A stretch of DNA of 64,000 nt. Origin: Cohnella thailandensis. GTDB lineage: Bacteria; Bacillota; Bacilli; Paenibacillales; Paenibacillaceae. Below are positions 33,439-41,246 of the stretch, piece by piece. The notes beneath the pieces are model-generated. The model was given only the letters and a program-made list of their open reading frames with translations. It was not told the origin of the DNA and searched no databases. The position numbers were made by a program, and so were the translations under genes. Position 1 is the stretch's first letter. Each line of letters opens with the position of its first letter. The DNA is taken from the NCBI RefSeq assembly GCF_014212135.1, contig NZ_JACJVQ010000028.1, positions 1 to 64,000 on the forward strand, given 5' to 3'.

Positions 33439-34179
33439 ATGCGTGGTCATAGCCATTATTCCTTTTTTTCTTTTGCCAAGTCGGTCCTTATTTCTATGGT
33501 TGCTCTGTTGATTGGCGGTACCGTCTACTTGGCGCAAGCGGCCGGCCGGGAACCCGCCGCGTCCGCCGACGATGCGGTGCTCATTCCGCAGGATTCCATT
33601 CGGATTCGCATTATCGCTCAATCGGACAGCGAGGAGGATCAGGCGATCAAGCGCGCCGTGCGCGATCGCGTCTCCGACCTGATCGTATCGTGGGGCGAGT
33701 TGCCCGATACGCTGCCCGAGGCGAGAGCTTATATAGAAGCGCGTTTGCCTGACGTTCGTTCGGCCGCGGAGAGCGCGCTGCAGGACGAGAAAGCCCCCTA
33801 CGGAGCCGACATCGAGCTGGCGGAAGTCCCCTTTCCGGAGAAAACGTTCGAAGGAACCGTCTACCCGGCCGCCGATTACGAAGCCCTCCGCATTACGCTC
33901 GGAGACGGCCAAGGCGCCAACTGGTGGTGCGTGCTGTTCCCGCCTCTTTGCTTGACCGCCGCTACGGCGAAGGAAGAAGCCCCGGCTTCGAACGCCGACG
34001 AGAAGGCCGAGACGAAAACGACGCAGGCGCAGAAGATCGAAAAGACGAGCGCCGCTGCGAACGCGGACGAGCAAGAGGCGGCGGCTGCGGCGGATACGGC
34101 GGAGGAGAAGCCCAAAGCGAAGTTTTTCCTCGCGGTTCTTCTGGAGAAGCTGTTCTCCTTCCTCAGCTCCCTTTTCTAA
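33439..34179 (+). CDS. spoIIR: Stage II sporulation protein R
   Basis: This 246-residue protein has a signal-anchor segment (residues 14-33) and the SpoIIR core domain ending GDGQGANWWCVLFPPLCLT, which is diagnostic. SpoIIR is secreted from the forespore and triggers the SpoIIGA protease that activates pro-sigma-E in the mother cell. The ATG follows AAGGAGCGAG. After the core comes an odd tail: about 55 residues of low-complexity Ala/Glu/Lys and then a hydrophobic end, KFFLAVLLEKLFSFLSSLF. A sigma-F-like promoter lies upstream, as expected. Confidence 0.95.
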   Translation: MRGHSHYSFFSFAKSVLISMVALLIGGTVYLAQAAGREPAASADDAVLIPQDSIRIRIIAQSDSEEDQAIKRAVRDRVSDLIVSWGELPDTLPEARAYIEARLPDVRSAAESALQDEKAPYGADIELAEVPFPEKTFEGTVYPAADYEALRITLGDGQGANWWCVLFPPLCLTAATAKEEAPASNADEKAETKTTQAQKIEKTSAAANADEQEAAAAADTAEEKPKAKFFLAVLLEKLFSFLSSLF

Positions 34180-34232
34180 ACCTTCCGGTGGTATAATAGA
34201 GCCATATCAAACGCATTAGGAAGGTCTATCTC

Positions 34233-35306
34233 ATGAAGCAACGTACAACATACTGGCCGCCGGAGCAAGCGGAGGCGGGCGTTCGGGAAGCCGCCTCCGT
34301 TCTTGCGAACGGGGGCATCGTCGCTTTTCCGACCGAGACGGTTTACGGACTGGGCGCGGACGCCCGGAGCGCCTACGCCGTGGAGGGCATCTTCGCGGCG
34401 AAGGGACGTCCGTCGGACAACCCGCTGATCGTTCATCTGGCGGATGCGGAATCCGCTATAAAACTGGCGGAGAGGGTAAGTACCTTGGAGAGGAAGCTGA
34501 TGGACGCTTTCTGGCCGGGACCTCTGACGCTGGTGCTTCCCGTGCGGGAAGGGGCGGTATCGCCAAGGGTGACGGCCGGGCTCGATACGGTAGGCTTGCG
34601 GGTGCCGGAGCATGAGCTGGCCCGCGAGCTCATCGCGGCGTCCGGCTGCCCGATCGCCGCGCCGAGCGCGAACCGCTCGGGCCGGCCGAGCCCGACGGCG
34701 GCGCGGCACGTGCTGGAGGATCTGGACGGGCGAATCGACGGGGTGCTCGACGGAGGGGAGACCGGGGTCGGCCTGGAGTCGACGGTCGTACGCGTCCTAG
34801 GCGGCGTCGTTCACATTCTGCGGCCCGGCGGCATTACGGCCGAGCGGCTGCGGGAGGTTGTCGGCGAGGAGGCCGAGGTGCGCTCCGAAGCCGAGGCGTC
34901 GTCCGGCGGGGGCCAGGAGCCGCCCGCCGAGGAAGCGCCCAGGTCGCCCGGCGTCAAGTACGCCCATTACGCCCCGCGGGGCGTAATGGTGCTCGTCTCG
35001 GGCGACCCGGAGAAGCTTCCCGCCGCCGTCCAGGCGGCGGCGGACGAAGCGCGGGCGCGCGGGGACCGCGTCGGCATTCTCGCCTGCGGCGAGAACGCCG
35101 GCTCGTACCGCGCGGCCGCGGTGATCCCGCTCGGGCCGCGAGCCGAGCCCGAGCGGGCGGCGCACGCGCTGTACGCCGCGCTGCGCGAATGCGACGACCG
35201 CGACATCTCCTATATCGTCGCGGAGGAATTCCCGGAGGCGGGCATCGGCGCCGCCCTCCGGAACCGAATGCTCAAGGCCGCGGGAGGACGCGTCCTCCGG
35301 GCCTAG
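34233..35306 (+). CDS. ywlC: L-threonylcarbamoyladenylate synthase (Sua5/YwlC type)
   Basis: This 357-residue protein is the long Sua5 form. The N-terminal YrdC domain (about residues 1-210) has IVAFPTETVYGLGADA and KGRPSDNPLIVHL. The C-terminal Sua5 domain carries SPGVKYAHYAPRGVMVL. It makes the threonylcarbamoyl-AMP needed for the t6A modification of tRNAs reading ANN codons. An Ala/Glu-rich loop separates the domains. The ATG follows AGGAAGGTC. The order spoIIR-ywlC matches Bacillus. Confidence 0.95.
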   Translation: MKQRTTYWPPEQAEAGVREAASVLANGGIVAFPTETVYGLGADARSAYAVEGIFAAKGRPSDNPLIVHLADAESAIKLAERVSTLERKLMDAFWPGPLTLVLPVREGAVSPRVTAGLDTVGLRVPEHELARELIAASGCPIAAPSANRSGRPSPTAARHVLEDLDGRIDGVLDGGETGVGLESTVVRVLGGVVHILRPGGITAERLREVVGEEAEVRSEAEASSGGGQEPPAEEAPRSPGVKYAHYAPRGVMVLVSGDPEKLPAAVQAAADEARARGDRVGILACGENAGSYRAAAVIPLGPRAEPERAAHALYAALRECDDRDISYIVAEEFPEAGIGAALRNRMLKAAGGRVLRA

Positions 35307-35599
35307 CCGTAGCCTCGCCTGCAGCCTTTGCTGAGGCCGCTCGCCTTTATCGATTGGCGCGAACGGCCGCTTGGCGCTTGGCCTGGAAGTGGGAGAAGCA
35401 TCCTCCGCGCCTAGAGCTCCCCCCGCTGCCGCTCGTCCCGCATCGTCCGCCGTTGTCCGCCGTACCCGATCCCCGAGCAAGGGTCATTTTCCCATCGGCC
35501 TCCTTAATGGACATGATCGCGTGCTCGTCCGCATATGCTCAGGTATCGGCGCCCGGTATGGCGCTCGCATGACCGCGCGGCGGACAAGGAGGTTGAACG
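35307..35599 (+). other. Intergenic region before mntP
   Basis: This 293-bp GC-rich stretch has no convincing gene. A manganese-sensing yybP-ykoY riboswitch, common before mntP, was looked for and its conserved elements were not found. Confidence 0.5.
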
Positions 35600-36160
35600 A
35601 TGGAGATCGTGTCCGCGTCGATGGGGCAGCTCCTCACCATTGCCGTAATGGCGTTGGCGCTAGGAATGGACGCATTCTCGCTGGGAGTGGGCATCGGCCT
35701 TAAAGGGATCCGCAAGCTCGATATTCTGCAGCTCAGCTCGGTCATTGCGGCCTTCCATGTGCTCATGCCTCTGGCGGGCATGGTGATGGGGTACTACGTC
35801 GGCAGCTTGCTGGGGGGAGTCGCGACCTCGGCGGCCGGAGCCCTTCTGCTTCTGCTCGGGGGGCACATGGTCTACAGCTCGCTTAAGGGAGAGGAAGTCC
35901 GGTCGATCAACCATCGCACCTTCTGGGGGATGCTGTTCTTCGCGCTGAGCGTCAGCGTCGATTCCTTCTCGGTCGGGGTGTCTCTCGGAATGTTCGCCTC
36001 GCATATTCTGATCACGGTCCTCATGTTCGGGGCCGTCGGGGGATTGATGAGCGTGCTGGGACTCATGCTCGGGAGGAAAATCAGCCATCAGCTCGGAGGC
36101 TACGGCGAGGCGCTGGGCGGCGCGATTCTGTTTGCTTTCGGAATCCTTTTTCTGATATAA
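35600..36160 (+). CDS. mntP: MntP-family manganese efflux pump
   Basis: This 186-residue membrane protein has six predicted helices in two repeats. Each repeat carries a DxFSxG-type metal site (MALALGMDAFSLGVGIGLKG and VSVDSFSVGVSLGMF). It probably exports Mn(II). The ATG is preceded by ACAAGGAGG. It occupies the place of ywlD in the Bacillus order. Confidence 0.92.
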   Translation: MEIVSASMGQLLTIAVMALALGMDAFSLGVGIGLKGIRKLDILQLSSVIAAFHVLMPLAGMVMGYYVGSLLGGVATSAAGALLLLLGGHMVYSSLKGEEVRSINHRTFWGMLFFALSVSVDSFSVGVSLGMFASHILITVLMFGAVGGLMSVLGLMLGRKISHQLGGYGEALGGAILFAFGILFLI

Positions 36161-36210
36161 ATAGGTTCACGATACATTCCTCGGCGAGTCGCCGGAAGGA
36201 GGAGACGGCA

Positions 36211-36792
36211 ATGACGCGAGTGCTTATCGTTTGTACGGGCAACACTTGCCGGAGCCCGATGGCCGAAGCGATGCTGCGAAGCTTGACGGAAGAGCGGGGG
36301 CTGGACGTGGAAGTGCGGTCTGCCGGAGTATCGACCGTCGACGGGCTGCCGGTGTCCCCGAATGCGGCCGAGACGCTGCGGAAGCGGGGAGTGAAGAAGC
36401 CGTCCGGCTCCACTTCGCTTACCGGAGAAGGGACGAAGTGGGCGGATCTGATCTTGACGATGACGGCCGGCCACAAGCGGGCCGTGTTAGAGAAATACCC
36501 GGAGGCGGAGGTCAAAACGTTCACGCTGAAGGAGTTCGCGCTGAAGGACGACCCCGTCATGGACGATCTGGCCGAGGCGGAGCGGCTGTTCGCGGAATAT
36601 CAGACGCGGAGAGCTCTCGGGAAGGAGCTGCCCCAGGAGGACCGGGAGCGGCTCGCGGAGCTGCAGCGCAGGCTTCCGAGCTTCGATATCGCGGATCCTT
36701 ACGGCGGGCCGCTCGAGGTTTACGAACGGTGCGCGGAGGAGATCATGGACGCCTTGAAGCGTTCCGTCGACAAGCTCCGAACGAACGATTGA
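36211..36792 (+). CDS. ywlE: Low-molecular-weight phosphatase, protein-arginine phosphatase type
   Basis: This 193-residue protein has the P-loop VCTGNTCRSPMAEAML (residues 7-22) of the low-molecular-weight tyrosine phosphatase fold. In YwlE, Thr rather than Ile follows the second position, giving specificity for phospho-arginine; here the loop reads CTGNTCRS, matching YwlE. The general acid Asp is in ADPYGGPLEVYERCAEEI. It reverses McsB arginine phosphorylation. It is followed by the ZTP riboswitch region. Confidence 0.92.
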   Translation: MTRVLIVCTGNTCRSPMAEAMLRSLTEERGLDVEVRSAGVSTVDGLPVSPNAAETLRKRGVKKPSGSTSLTGEGTKWADLILTMTAGHKRAVLEKYPEAEVKTFTLKEFALKDDPVMDDLAEAERLFAEYQTRRALGKELPQEDRERLAELQRRLPSFDIADPYGGPLEVYERCAEEIMDALKRSVDKLRTND

Positions 36793-36806
36793 TTTTTGGG
36801 AACGGA

Positions 36807-36835
36807 TTGATTTTTGCCGGAGCCTTCGGTATGAT
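36807..36835 (+). promoter_or_regulatory. Promoter of the ZTP riboswitch transcript
   Basis: TTGATT (36807-36812) is separated by 17 bases from TATGAT (36830-36835). Transcription would start near 36842, just before the aptamer. Confidence 0.75.
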
Positions 36836-36847
36836 GAGGGTAATCGT

Positions 36848-36926
36848 TGCAGTTCCGGTGTAACTGGCGACACGGGTGGGCTTAACCACGGTGGAGCATC
36901 GGAATGACGGCCGGTCGCCTGGGCAG
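36848..36926 (+). ncRNA. ZTP (ZMP) riboswitch, pfl motif
   Basis: The conserved elements appear in order: CCGGTGTAACTGGCGA, GGTGGG with its partner ACCAC, GGAGCATCGG (CATCGG closes the stem with CCGGTG), and the distal CGCCTGGGCA that forms the pseudoknot. This matches the pfl motif (RF01750). It senses the folate-stress alarmone ZMP/ZTP and normally controls one-carbon and purine genes. Here it precedes rpiB, ywlG and glyA. Confidence 0.93.
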
Positions 36927-36966
36927 AGAGCAACGCGCGTCTTGACGTGCGTTCGCTCTCTTTTCG
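36925..36966 (+). terminator. Expression-platform terminator of the ZTP riboswitch
   Basis: AGAGAGCAACGC pairs with GCGTTCGCTCTCT, followed by TTTT. It begins at the end of the aptamer, so ligand binding should prevent termination. Confidence 0.88.
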
Positions 36967-37036
36967 TCTTTTTTCACTCTTTTTTTCGCTCGGTTAGGTA
37001 TAATAAATCCTAAGAATAAGGAGGTTTGGTTCATCC

Positions 37037-37498
37037 ATGAAAATAGCGATTGGCGCGGATCACGCGGGGTATAGGCTGAAGGACGTTATCGTTCCCTTCT
37101 TGGAAGCGCAAGGACACGAAGTGATCGACATGGGCTGCAACTGCGCGGATTCCGTCGATTACCCTGATTATTCGGTTCCCGTCTGCGAGGCCGTCGTCCG
37201 CGGAGAAGCGGAGCGCGGAATCCTGATCTGCGGCACCGGGATCGGGATGTCGATCGCGGCGAACAAGATGGCGGGAATCCGCTGCGCGCTCGTCCACGAT
37301 CTGTTCTCCGCGAAGGCGACCCGCGAGCATAACGATACGAACGTTCTGGCGATGGGAGAGAGAGTCATCGGCCCCGGCGTCGCGGAAGAGATCGTCAAGA
37401 TCTGGCTGGACACTCCGTTCTCCCAGGGAGAGCGCCACGTCGGCCGCATCGGCAAGGTCAAGGCTCTGGAATCGGCGCAGGCCGCTTCGGGGCGTTGA
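37037..37498 (+). CDS. rpiB: Ribose-5-phosphate isomerase B
   Basis: This 153-residue protein has RpiB marks: GADHAGYRLK near residue 7, the catalytic cysteine in GILICGTGIGMSIAANK, and EHNDTNVLAMGER. It interconverts ribose-5-phosphate and ribulose-5-phosphate. The ATG follows ATAAGGAGG. Its place downstream of the ZTP riboswitch links ribose-phosphate supply to purine and folate status. Confidence 0.95.
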   Translation: MKIAIGADHAGYRLKDVIVPFLEAQGHEVIDMGCNCADSVDYPDYSVPVCEAVVRGEAERGILICGTGIGMSIAANKMAGIRCALVHDLFSAKATREHNDTNVLAMGERVIGPGVAEEIVKIWLDTPFSQGERHVGRIGKVKALESAQAASGR

Positions 37499-37543
37499 GC
37501 GGATGCCTCGTTCGGTTCGGGTTCGTTGAAGGAGGGATACGGC

Positions 37544-38170
37544 ATGGATTCCAACGTTACGGACAAATCTCTCGCCGATCAAGTGGAGACCGCTTTGACG
37601 GAGCTAGTCGAGGCGGGGGCGCTTAAGCCCGGCCGGAAAATCGTATTCGGGGTCAGCACCAGCGAGGTGCGGGGCCGCCGGATCGGAACGTCGGGAACGG
37701 AGGACGTCGCCGAGCGGATCTACGAAGGCGTCGAGCGCGTGCGGACGAGAATCGGGTTCCACGCGGTGTGGCAGTGCTGCGAGCATCTGAACCGCGCCCT
37801 CGTCGCCGAGCGGGAGCTCGCCGAGAGAATGGGCTGGACGATCGTCTCCGCGGTGCCGGTCCGCAAGGCGGGAGGCTCGATGGCGGCTTACGCCTATCGC
37901 CGGCTGGCCGACCCCTGCCTGGTCGAGTCGGTCCAGGCGGACGCCGGCTTCGACATCGGCGAGACGCTGATCGGCATGCACCTGCGCCCGGTCGCCGTGC
38001 CGGTTCGCCCTTCCGTTCCTTGGATCGGGGAAGCCCGGCTGACGATGGCGTACTCCCGGCCGAAGCTGATCGGCGGGGAACGGGCGGTTTACCGCCTGGA
38101 GGAACCGGAGGCGCCCGCGGGGGCTGCCGGGCCATCCGGGCCCGCGTCGGACAACGGCACTTGCGACTGA
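37544..38170 (+). CDS. ywlG: TIGR01440/DUF436 family protein (YwlG)
   Basis: This 208-residue protein has VFGVSTSEVRGRRIGTSGTEDVAE, GFHAVWQCCEHLNRALV (adjacent cysteines) and VPVRKAGGSMAAYAYRRL, all conserved in the YwlG family. The biochemical role is unknown. The ATG at 37544 follows AAGGAGGG; the 6-residue longer start at 37526 has no ribosome binding site. It lies between rpiB and glyA, as in Bacillus. Confidence 0.93.
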   Translation: MDSNVTDKSLADQVETALTELVEAGALKPGRKIVFGVSTSEVRGRRIGTSGTEDVAERIYEGVERVRTRIGFHAVWQCCEHLNRALVAERELAERMGWTIVSAVPVRKAGGSMAAYAYRRLADPCLVESVQADAGFDIGETLIGMHLRPVAVPVRPSVPWIGEARLTMAYSRPKLIGGERAVYRLEEPEAPAGAAGPSGPASDNGTCD

Positions 38171-38269
38171 GGCGCGGCCGAGGGATCCGAATAAGAAAGG
38201 GAATGCTAGGCAAGTTAGCGGAATAACGGAATTTTCCCAATATACACGACCTTATAGGAGGACTTAACC

Positions 38270-39517
38270 ATGGAACAATTGCGCAATCAAGATCCCGAGA
38301 TCGTCAAGGCACTTAACCTGGAGCTGGGTCGTCAACGCAACAACCTGGAGCTGATCGCTTCGGAGAACATCGTCAGCGAAGCCGTCATGCAGGCGATGGG
38401 CACGGTTCTGACGAACAAGTACGCGGAAGGCTATCCGGGCAAGCGCTACTACGGCGGCTGCGAGTACGTCGACATTCCGGAAGAGATCGCCCGCAATCGC
38501 GCGAAGGAGCTGTTCGGCGCGGAGCACGCGAACGTTCAGCCCCACTCCGGCGCCCAAGCGAACCTGGCCGTCTACCTCGCCGCTCTGAAGCCGGGCGATA
38601 CGGTTCTCGGCATGAACCTGGCGCACGGCGGACACCTGACGCACGGCAGCCCGGTCAACGCTTCCGGCCTGCTCTATAACTTCGTCGCTTACGGCGTCAA
38701 CGAGCAGACGTTCCGCATCGACTACGACGAGGTTCGCAAGCTGGCCTTCAAGCATCGTCCCCGCCTGATCGTGGCCGGCGCCAGCGCCTATCCCCGCACG
38801 ATCGATTTCGAGACGTTGGGCAAGATCGCCCAAGACGTCGGCGCGCTCTTCATGGTCGACATGGCTCACATCGCGGGCCTCGTGGCCGGCGGCCAGCATC
38901 CGAGCCCGGTGCCGCACGCGCACTTCGTGACGACGACGACGCACAAGACGCTGCGCGGACCGCGCGGCGGCCTGATCCTGTGCCGTCAGCCGTGGGCGGC
39001 CGCCATCGACAAGGCGGTATTCCCGGGAACGCAAGGCGGCCCTCTGATGCACGTGATCGCTTCGAAGGCCGTGGCCCTCGGCGAAGCCCTTCAGCCTTCC
39101 TTCAAGGACTATGCGGCTAACGTCGTTAACAACGCCAAAGTTCTGGCGGACACGCTACTGGCGGAAGGCCTGAACCTCGTATCCGGAGGCACGGACAACC
39201 ACCTGATGCTGATCGATACGCGCAACCTGAACATCACGGGCAAGGACGCCGAGCACGTGCTCGACTCCGTCGGCATCACGGTCAACAAGAACGCGATCCC
39301 TTACGATCCGACTTCCCCGTTCATCACGAGCGGCATCCGCATCGGAACTCCGGCCGTCACTTCCCGCGGCATGGACGCGGAAGCGATGAAGACGATCGGC
39401 AAGGTCATCGCCCTCACGCTGAAGAACTCCAAGGACGAAGCGGTTCTGGCGCAAGCCCGCGGCATGGTCAGCGCGTTGAGCGATCGATTCCCGTTGTATC
39501 CTGGCCTGTCTTACTAA
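38270..39517 (+). CDS. glyA: Serine hydroxymethyltransferase
   Basis: This 415-residue protein is full-length. It has the PLP-lysine motif [18 protein letters not shown] (Lys near residue 226) and [15 protein letters not shown] near the N-terminus. It converts serine and tetrahydrofolate to glycine and methylene-tetrahydrofolate, the main source of one-carbon units. The ATG follows TATAGGAGGAC. It is probably read from the ZTP riboswitch promoter; no terminator separates it from ywlG. Confidence 0.97.
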   Translation: MEQLRNQDPEIVKALNLELGRQRNNLELIASENIVSEAVMQAMGTVLTNKYAEGYPGKRYYGGCEYVDIPEEIARNRAKELFGAEHANVQPHSGAQANLAVYLAALKPGDTVLGMNLAHGGHLTHGSPVNASGLLYNFVAYGVNEQTFRIDYDEVRKLAFKHRPRLIVAGASAYPRTIDFETLGKIAQDVGALFMVDMAHIAGLVAGGQHPSPVPHAHFVTTTTHKTLRGPRGGLILCRQPWAAAIDKAVFPGTQGGPLMHVIASKAVALGEALQPSFKDYAANVVNNAKVLADTLLAEGLNLVSGGTDNHLMLIDTRNLNITGKDAEHVLDSVGITVNKNAIPYDPTSPFITSGIRIGTPAVTSRGMDAEAMKTIGKVIALTLKNSKDEAVLAQARGMVSALSDRFPLYPGLSY

Positions 39518-39540
39518 TTCCCGCATAACGCGGGTACGAG

Positions 39541-39583
39541 AAAGCTCTCCCTGCGGCCCATTCGGCCGTGCGGAGAGCTTTTT
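39541..39583 (+). terminator. Intrinsic terminator of the rpiB-ywlG-glyA operon
   Basis: AAAGCTCTCC (39541-39550) pairs with GGAGAGCTTT (39572-39581), with an inner GCGGCC/GGCC stem, followed by T residues. Confidence 0.9.
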
Positions 39584-39643
39584 GGTCGGAATCACCGAAA
39601 GCGGGTAAAGAGAATATGATGGCAGAGCGAGGCGAATTAGCGA

Positions 39644-39673
39644 TTGACGCTGCCGTTTAGCTAAAGGTATACT
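39644..39673 (+). promoter_or_regulatory. Promoter of the c-di-AMP riboswitch transcript
   Basis: TTGACG (39644-39649) is separated by 18 bases from TATACT (39668-39673), placing the transcript start near 39680. Confidence 0.7.
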
Positions 39674-39675
39674 AA

Positions 39676-39806
39676 GATTACGCTTAATTCCGGGTATCTC
39701 GCCTGGAAGCGGGGGAACCAATCTTAGGGGCGAATTGCTGCTTGCTTCGGCAAGAGCATAGGGGACCATCTTACCCGAGCCCGTCAGCTAACCTCGTAGG
39801 CAGTAG
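39676..39806 (+). ncRNA. Cyclic-di-AMP riboswitch (ydaO/yuaA type)
   Basis: The leader contains CGCTTAATTCCGGG, GGGGGAACCAA, GGGGCGAATTGC, AGGGGACC and the hallmark CCCGTCAGCTAACCTCGTA near 39779-39797. These are the conserved blocks of the ydaO/yuaA (c-di-AMP) riboswitch in the right order and spacing. In known cases c-di-AMP binding terminates transcription of osmotic, K+ and cell-wall genes. Here it precedes a KamA-like gene. Confidence 0.93.
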
Positions 39807-39807
39807 A

Positions 39808-39858
39808 TGGGTCAATTCACCACATTAATTCAACTTCATTGACCCTATTAACGGGTCT
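39808..39858 (+). terminator. Expression platform of the c-di-AMP riboswitch
   Basis: GACCC (39841-39845) and GGGTC (39853-39857) form a terminator stem followed by TTTT. GGGTCAAT (39809-39816) can instead pair with ATTGACCC (39838-39845), an anti-terminator that uses the same GACCC. Confidence 0.7.
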
Positions 39859-39873
39859 TTTCTGCATTTTTTG

Positions 39874-39925
39874 GACCCTATGCTGGCTAAGCGCTTTTCA
39901 AGCCCTGCCGCCCGGGGTCTTTTTT
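39874..39925 (+). terminator. Second tandem terminator-like element
   Basis: GACCC (39874-39878) can pair with GGGTC (39915-39919), followed by six T residues. It repeats the logic of the first stem 30 bases later, although the loop is long. Confidence 0.4.
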
Positions 39926-39982
39926 GTCCCATCAGGAGGCGCAGAGGCGAACAAATCACTTGGACAAGGAGGAGGATGCAAG

Positions 39983-41041
39983 ATGACGTGTCCACATGAT
40001 TTCGCGCATAACGAGCTTGGAGGAAGCATGGGCGAGTTCGAGCCCGGACTGTTCGGTTCGCGGCGAACCGCCGAATTGAAGGAATGGAACGAAGCCGTCC
40101 GCGCCGAGGACCTGCCCGAGCGGGCGAAGGAGCCGGTTGCTTACCTTCACGTCAATCGATCGACCGTTCTTCTTAGAAATGTAGAGAAGGCCGATTTGTC
40201 CGACGCCATGTCCTACATTCGAAGCCAGAGTCTCATCAATCACGTTCATCTGTCCGGCGCGGATTGCTTCCGGCTGCCTCATGACCGGCTGGAAGAGATC
40301 ATATCCTCGCTCAGGCAGATCGATCATGTCCAGATGATCCGGCTTCATTCCAGGCTGCCCGTCGCGGAGCCTTCCCGCATCGTCGGCAACGAGAAGCTGC
40401 TGGAGCTGATCGGCCTTCATTCCAAGCCGGGGAAGAGCATCTATATGATGGTCAAAATCCGGCACCCGAAGGAAATCACGGACGAGGCGATGGAAGCGTT
40501 CCGGTCGCTGCATGCCGCGGGCGCCAACCTGATCGCGGAGATTCCTATGGTTCGCGGTGTCAACGACGACGCCGAGGTATTGTCCGAGTTGATGAATCTT
40601 CTCGCTCAGGCGAGCGTTATTCCTTATCAGTTCGTTCTAGAGAGGCCGGTGCCGGGACAGGAGGCGCAAGCGGTCGAGCTGCCGCAGGCCTACCGGTTGA
40701 CGGAAGCGGTGAAGACGAGGACGATGGGGCTCGGAAGAAGAATCCGTCTATCCTTGCTTCGCGAGGACGGGTTAATGGAGATTCTTGCGGTAGAGGACGG
40801 CAAAGCTTATCTCAAGTGGCATTCCTCGCCGGAGGAAGTCGGCGGCCGATTCCTTATCGTGAACGCCGAGAAGCATTCGCTCTGGGCGGAGGAGTGGGAG
40901 CTCGCGGCGTCGAGCGCGGAAGAGGGCAAGGACGAAGTGGATTTCAGGCGGAAGAAGCCGGCCGCCGACATCGAGCTTAGCCCCGGGTATTTTCCCAGCA
41001 GCAAGACCTATTTGAAGAAGCCGCATGAAATTCCCGATTAA
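39983..41041 (+). CDS. KamA-like protein without the radical-SAM cysteine motif
   Basis: This 352-residue protein is related to KamA-type aminomutases (lysine 2,3-aminomutase/EpmB): HLSGADCFRLPHDRLEEI, MIRLHSRLPVAEPSRI, and VRGVNDDAEVL match the KamA segments after the cluster site. The CxxxCxxC cluster motif, which in KamA sits just before them, is absent; the corresponding stretch reads VNRSTVLLRNVEK. Only two cysteines (residues 3 and about 93) exist. The ATG at 39983 follows ACAAGGAGGAGG. The upstream frame to 39839 lies in the riboswitch and gives no cluster either. It should not be an active radical SAM enzyme. Control is by a c-di-AMP riboswitch. Confidence 0.8.
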   Translation: MTCPHDFAHNELGGSMGEFEPGLFGSRRTAELKEWNEAVRAEDLPERAKEPVAYLHVNRSTVLLRNVEKADLSDAMSYIRSQSLINHVHLSGADCFRLPHDRLEEIISSLRQIDHVQMIRLHSRLPVAEPSRIVGNEKLLELIGLHSKPGKSIYMMVKIRHPKEITDEAMEAFRSLHAAGANLIAEIPMVRGVNDDAEVLSELMNLLAQASVIPYQFVLERPVPGQEAQAVELPQAYRLTEAVKTRTMGLGRRIRLSLLREDGLMEILAVEDGKAYLKWHSSPEEVGGRFLIVNAEKHSLWAEEWELAASSAEEGKDEVDFRRKKPAADIELSPGYFPSSKTYLKKPHEIPD

Positions 41042-41083
41042 GACTTAAGATAATAAGCGGGAGCCTTGATGCGAGCTTCGCGG

Positions 41084-41121
41084 AACTCCTTCGGCGCCCC
41101 AAGGGCGACGGGGGAGTTTTT
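41084..41121 (+). terminator. Intrinsic terminator of the KamA-like gene
   Basis: AACTCC pairs with GGAGTT, with an inner GCGCCC/GGGCG stem, followed by TTTTT. Confidence 0.8.
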
Positions 41122-41170
41122 GTTCGAGCGGGCAGGGATTCGGCTTACCCGTTGCGAAGTCTTAATAGCT

Positions 41171-41196
41171 TGAAACCCTTCTTCTTCTGCAGCGTA
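41171..41196 (+). promoter_or_regulatory. Sigma-W-type (ECF) promoter of the pspA operon
   Basis: TGAAAC (41171-41176) is followed after exactly 16 bases by CGTA (41193-41196), matching the Bacillus sigma-W consensus. It lies about 50 bases before the PspA start codon. In Bacillus subtilis the pspA gene is a sigma-W target. Confidence 0.8.
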
Positions 41197-41246
41197 TTAC
41201 GCTGTATATGAAACGGGGAATAAACCCCATAGGGAGGAAATGAACG

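Noticed and set aside
35189-35572. 127-codon frame overlapping the end of ywlC
   Set aside because: It has no ribosome binding site, it overlaps a confident gene, and its composition is that of a GC-rich shadow frame.
35307-35599. yybP-ykoY manganese riboswitch before mntP
   Set aside because: The conserved elements of that motif were not found in the intergenic region.
36999-37004. TATAAT as an independent rpiB promoter
   Set aside because: No -35 box at a suitable distance was seen; the T-rich upstream DNA belongs to the riboswitch terminator.
39839-39982. N-terminal extension of the KamA-like protein
   Set aside because: It lies in the riboswitch expression platform and has no ribosome binding site; the ATG at 39983 has AAGGAGGAGG upstream.
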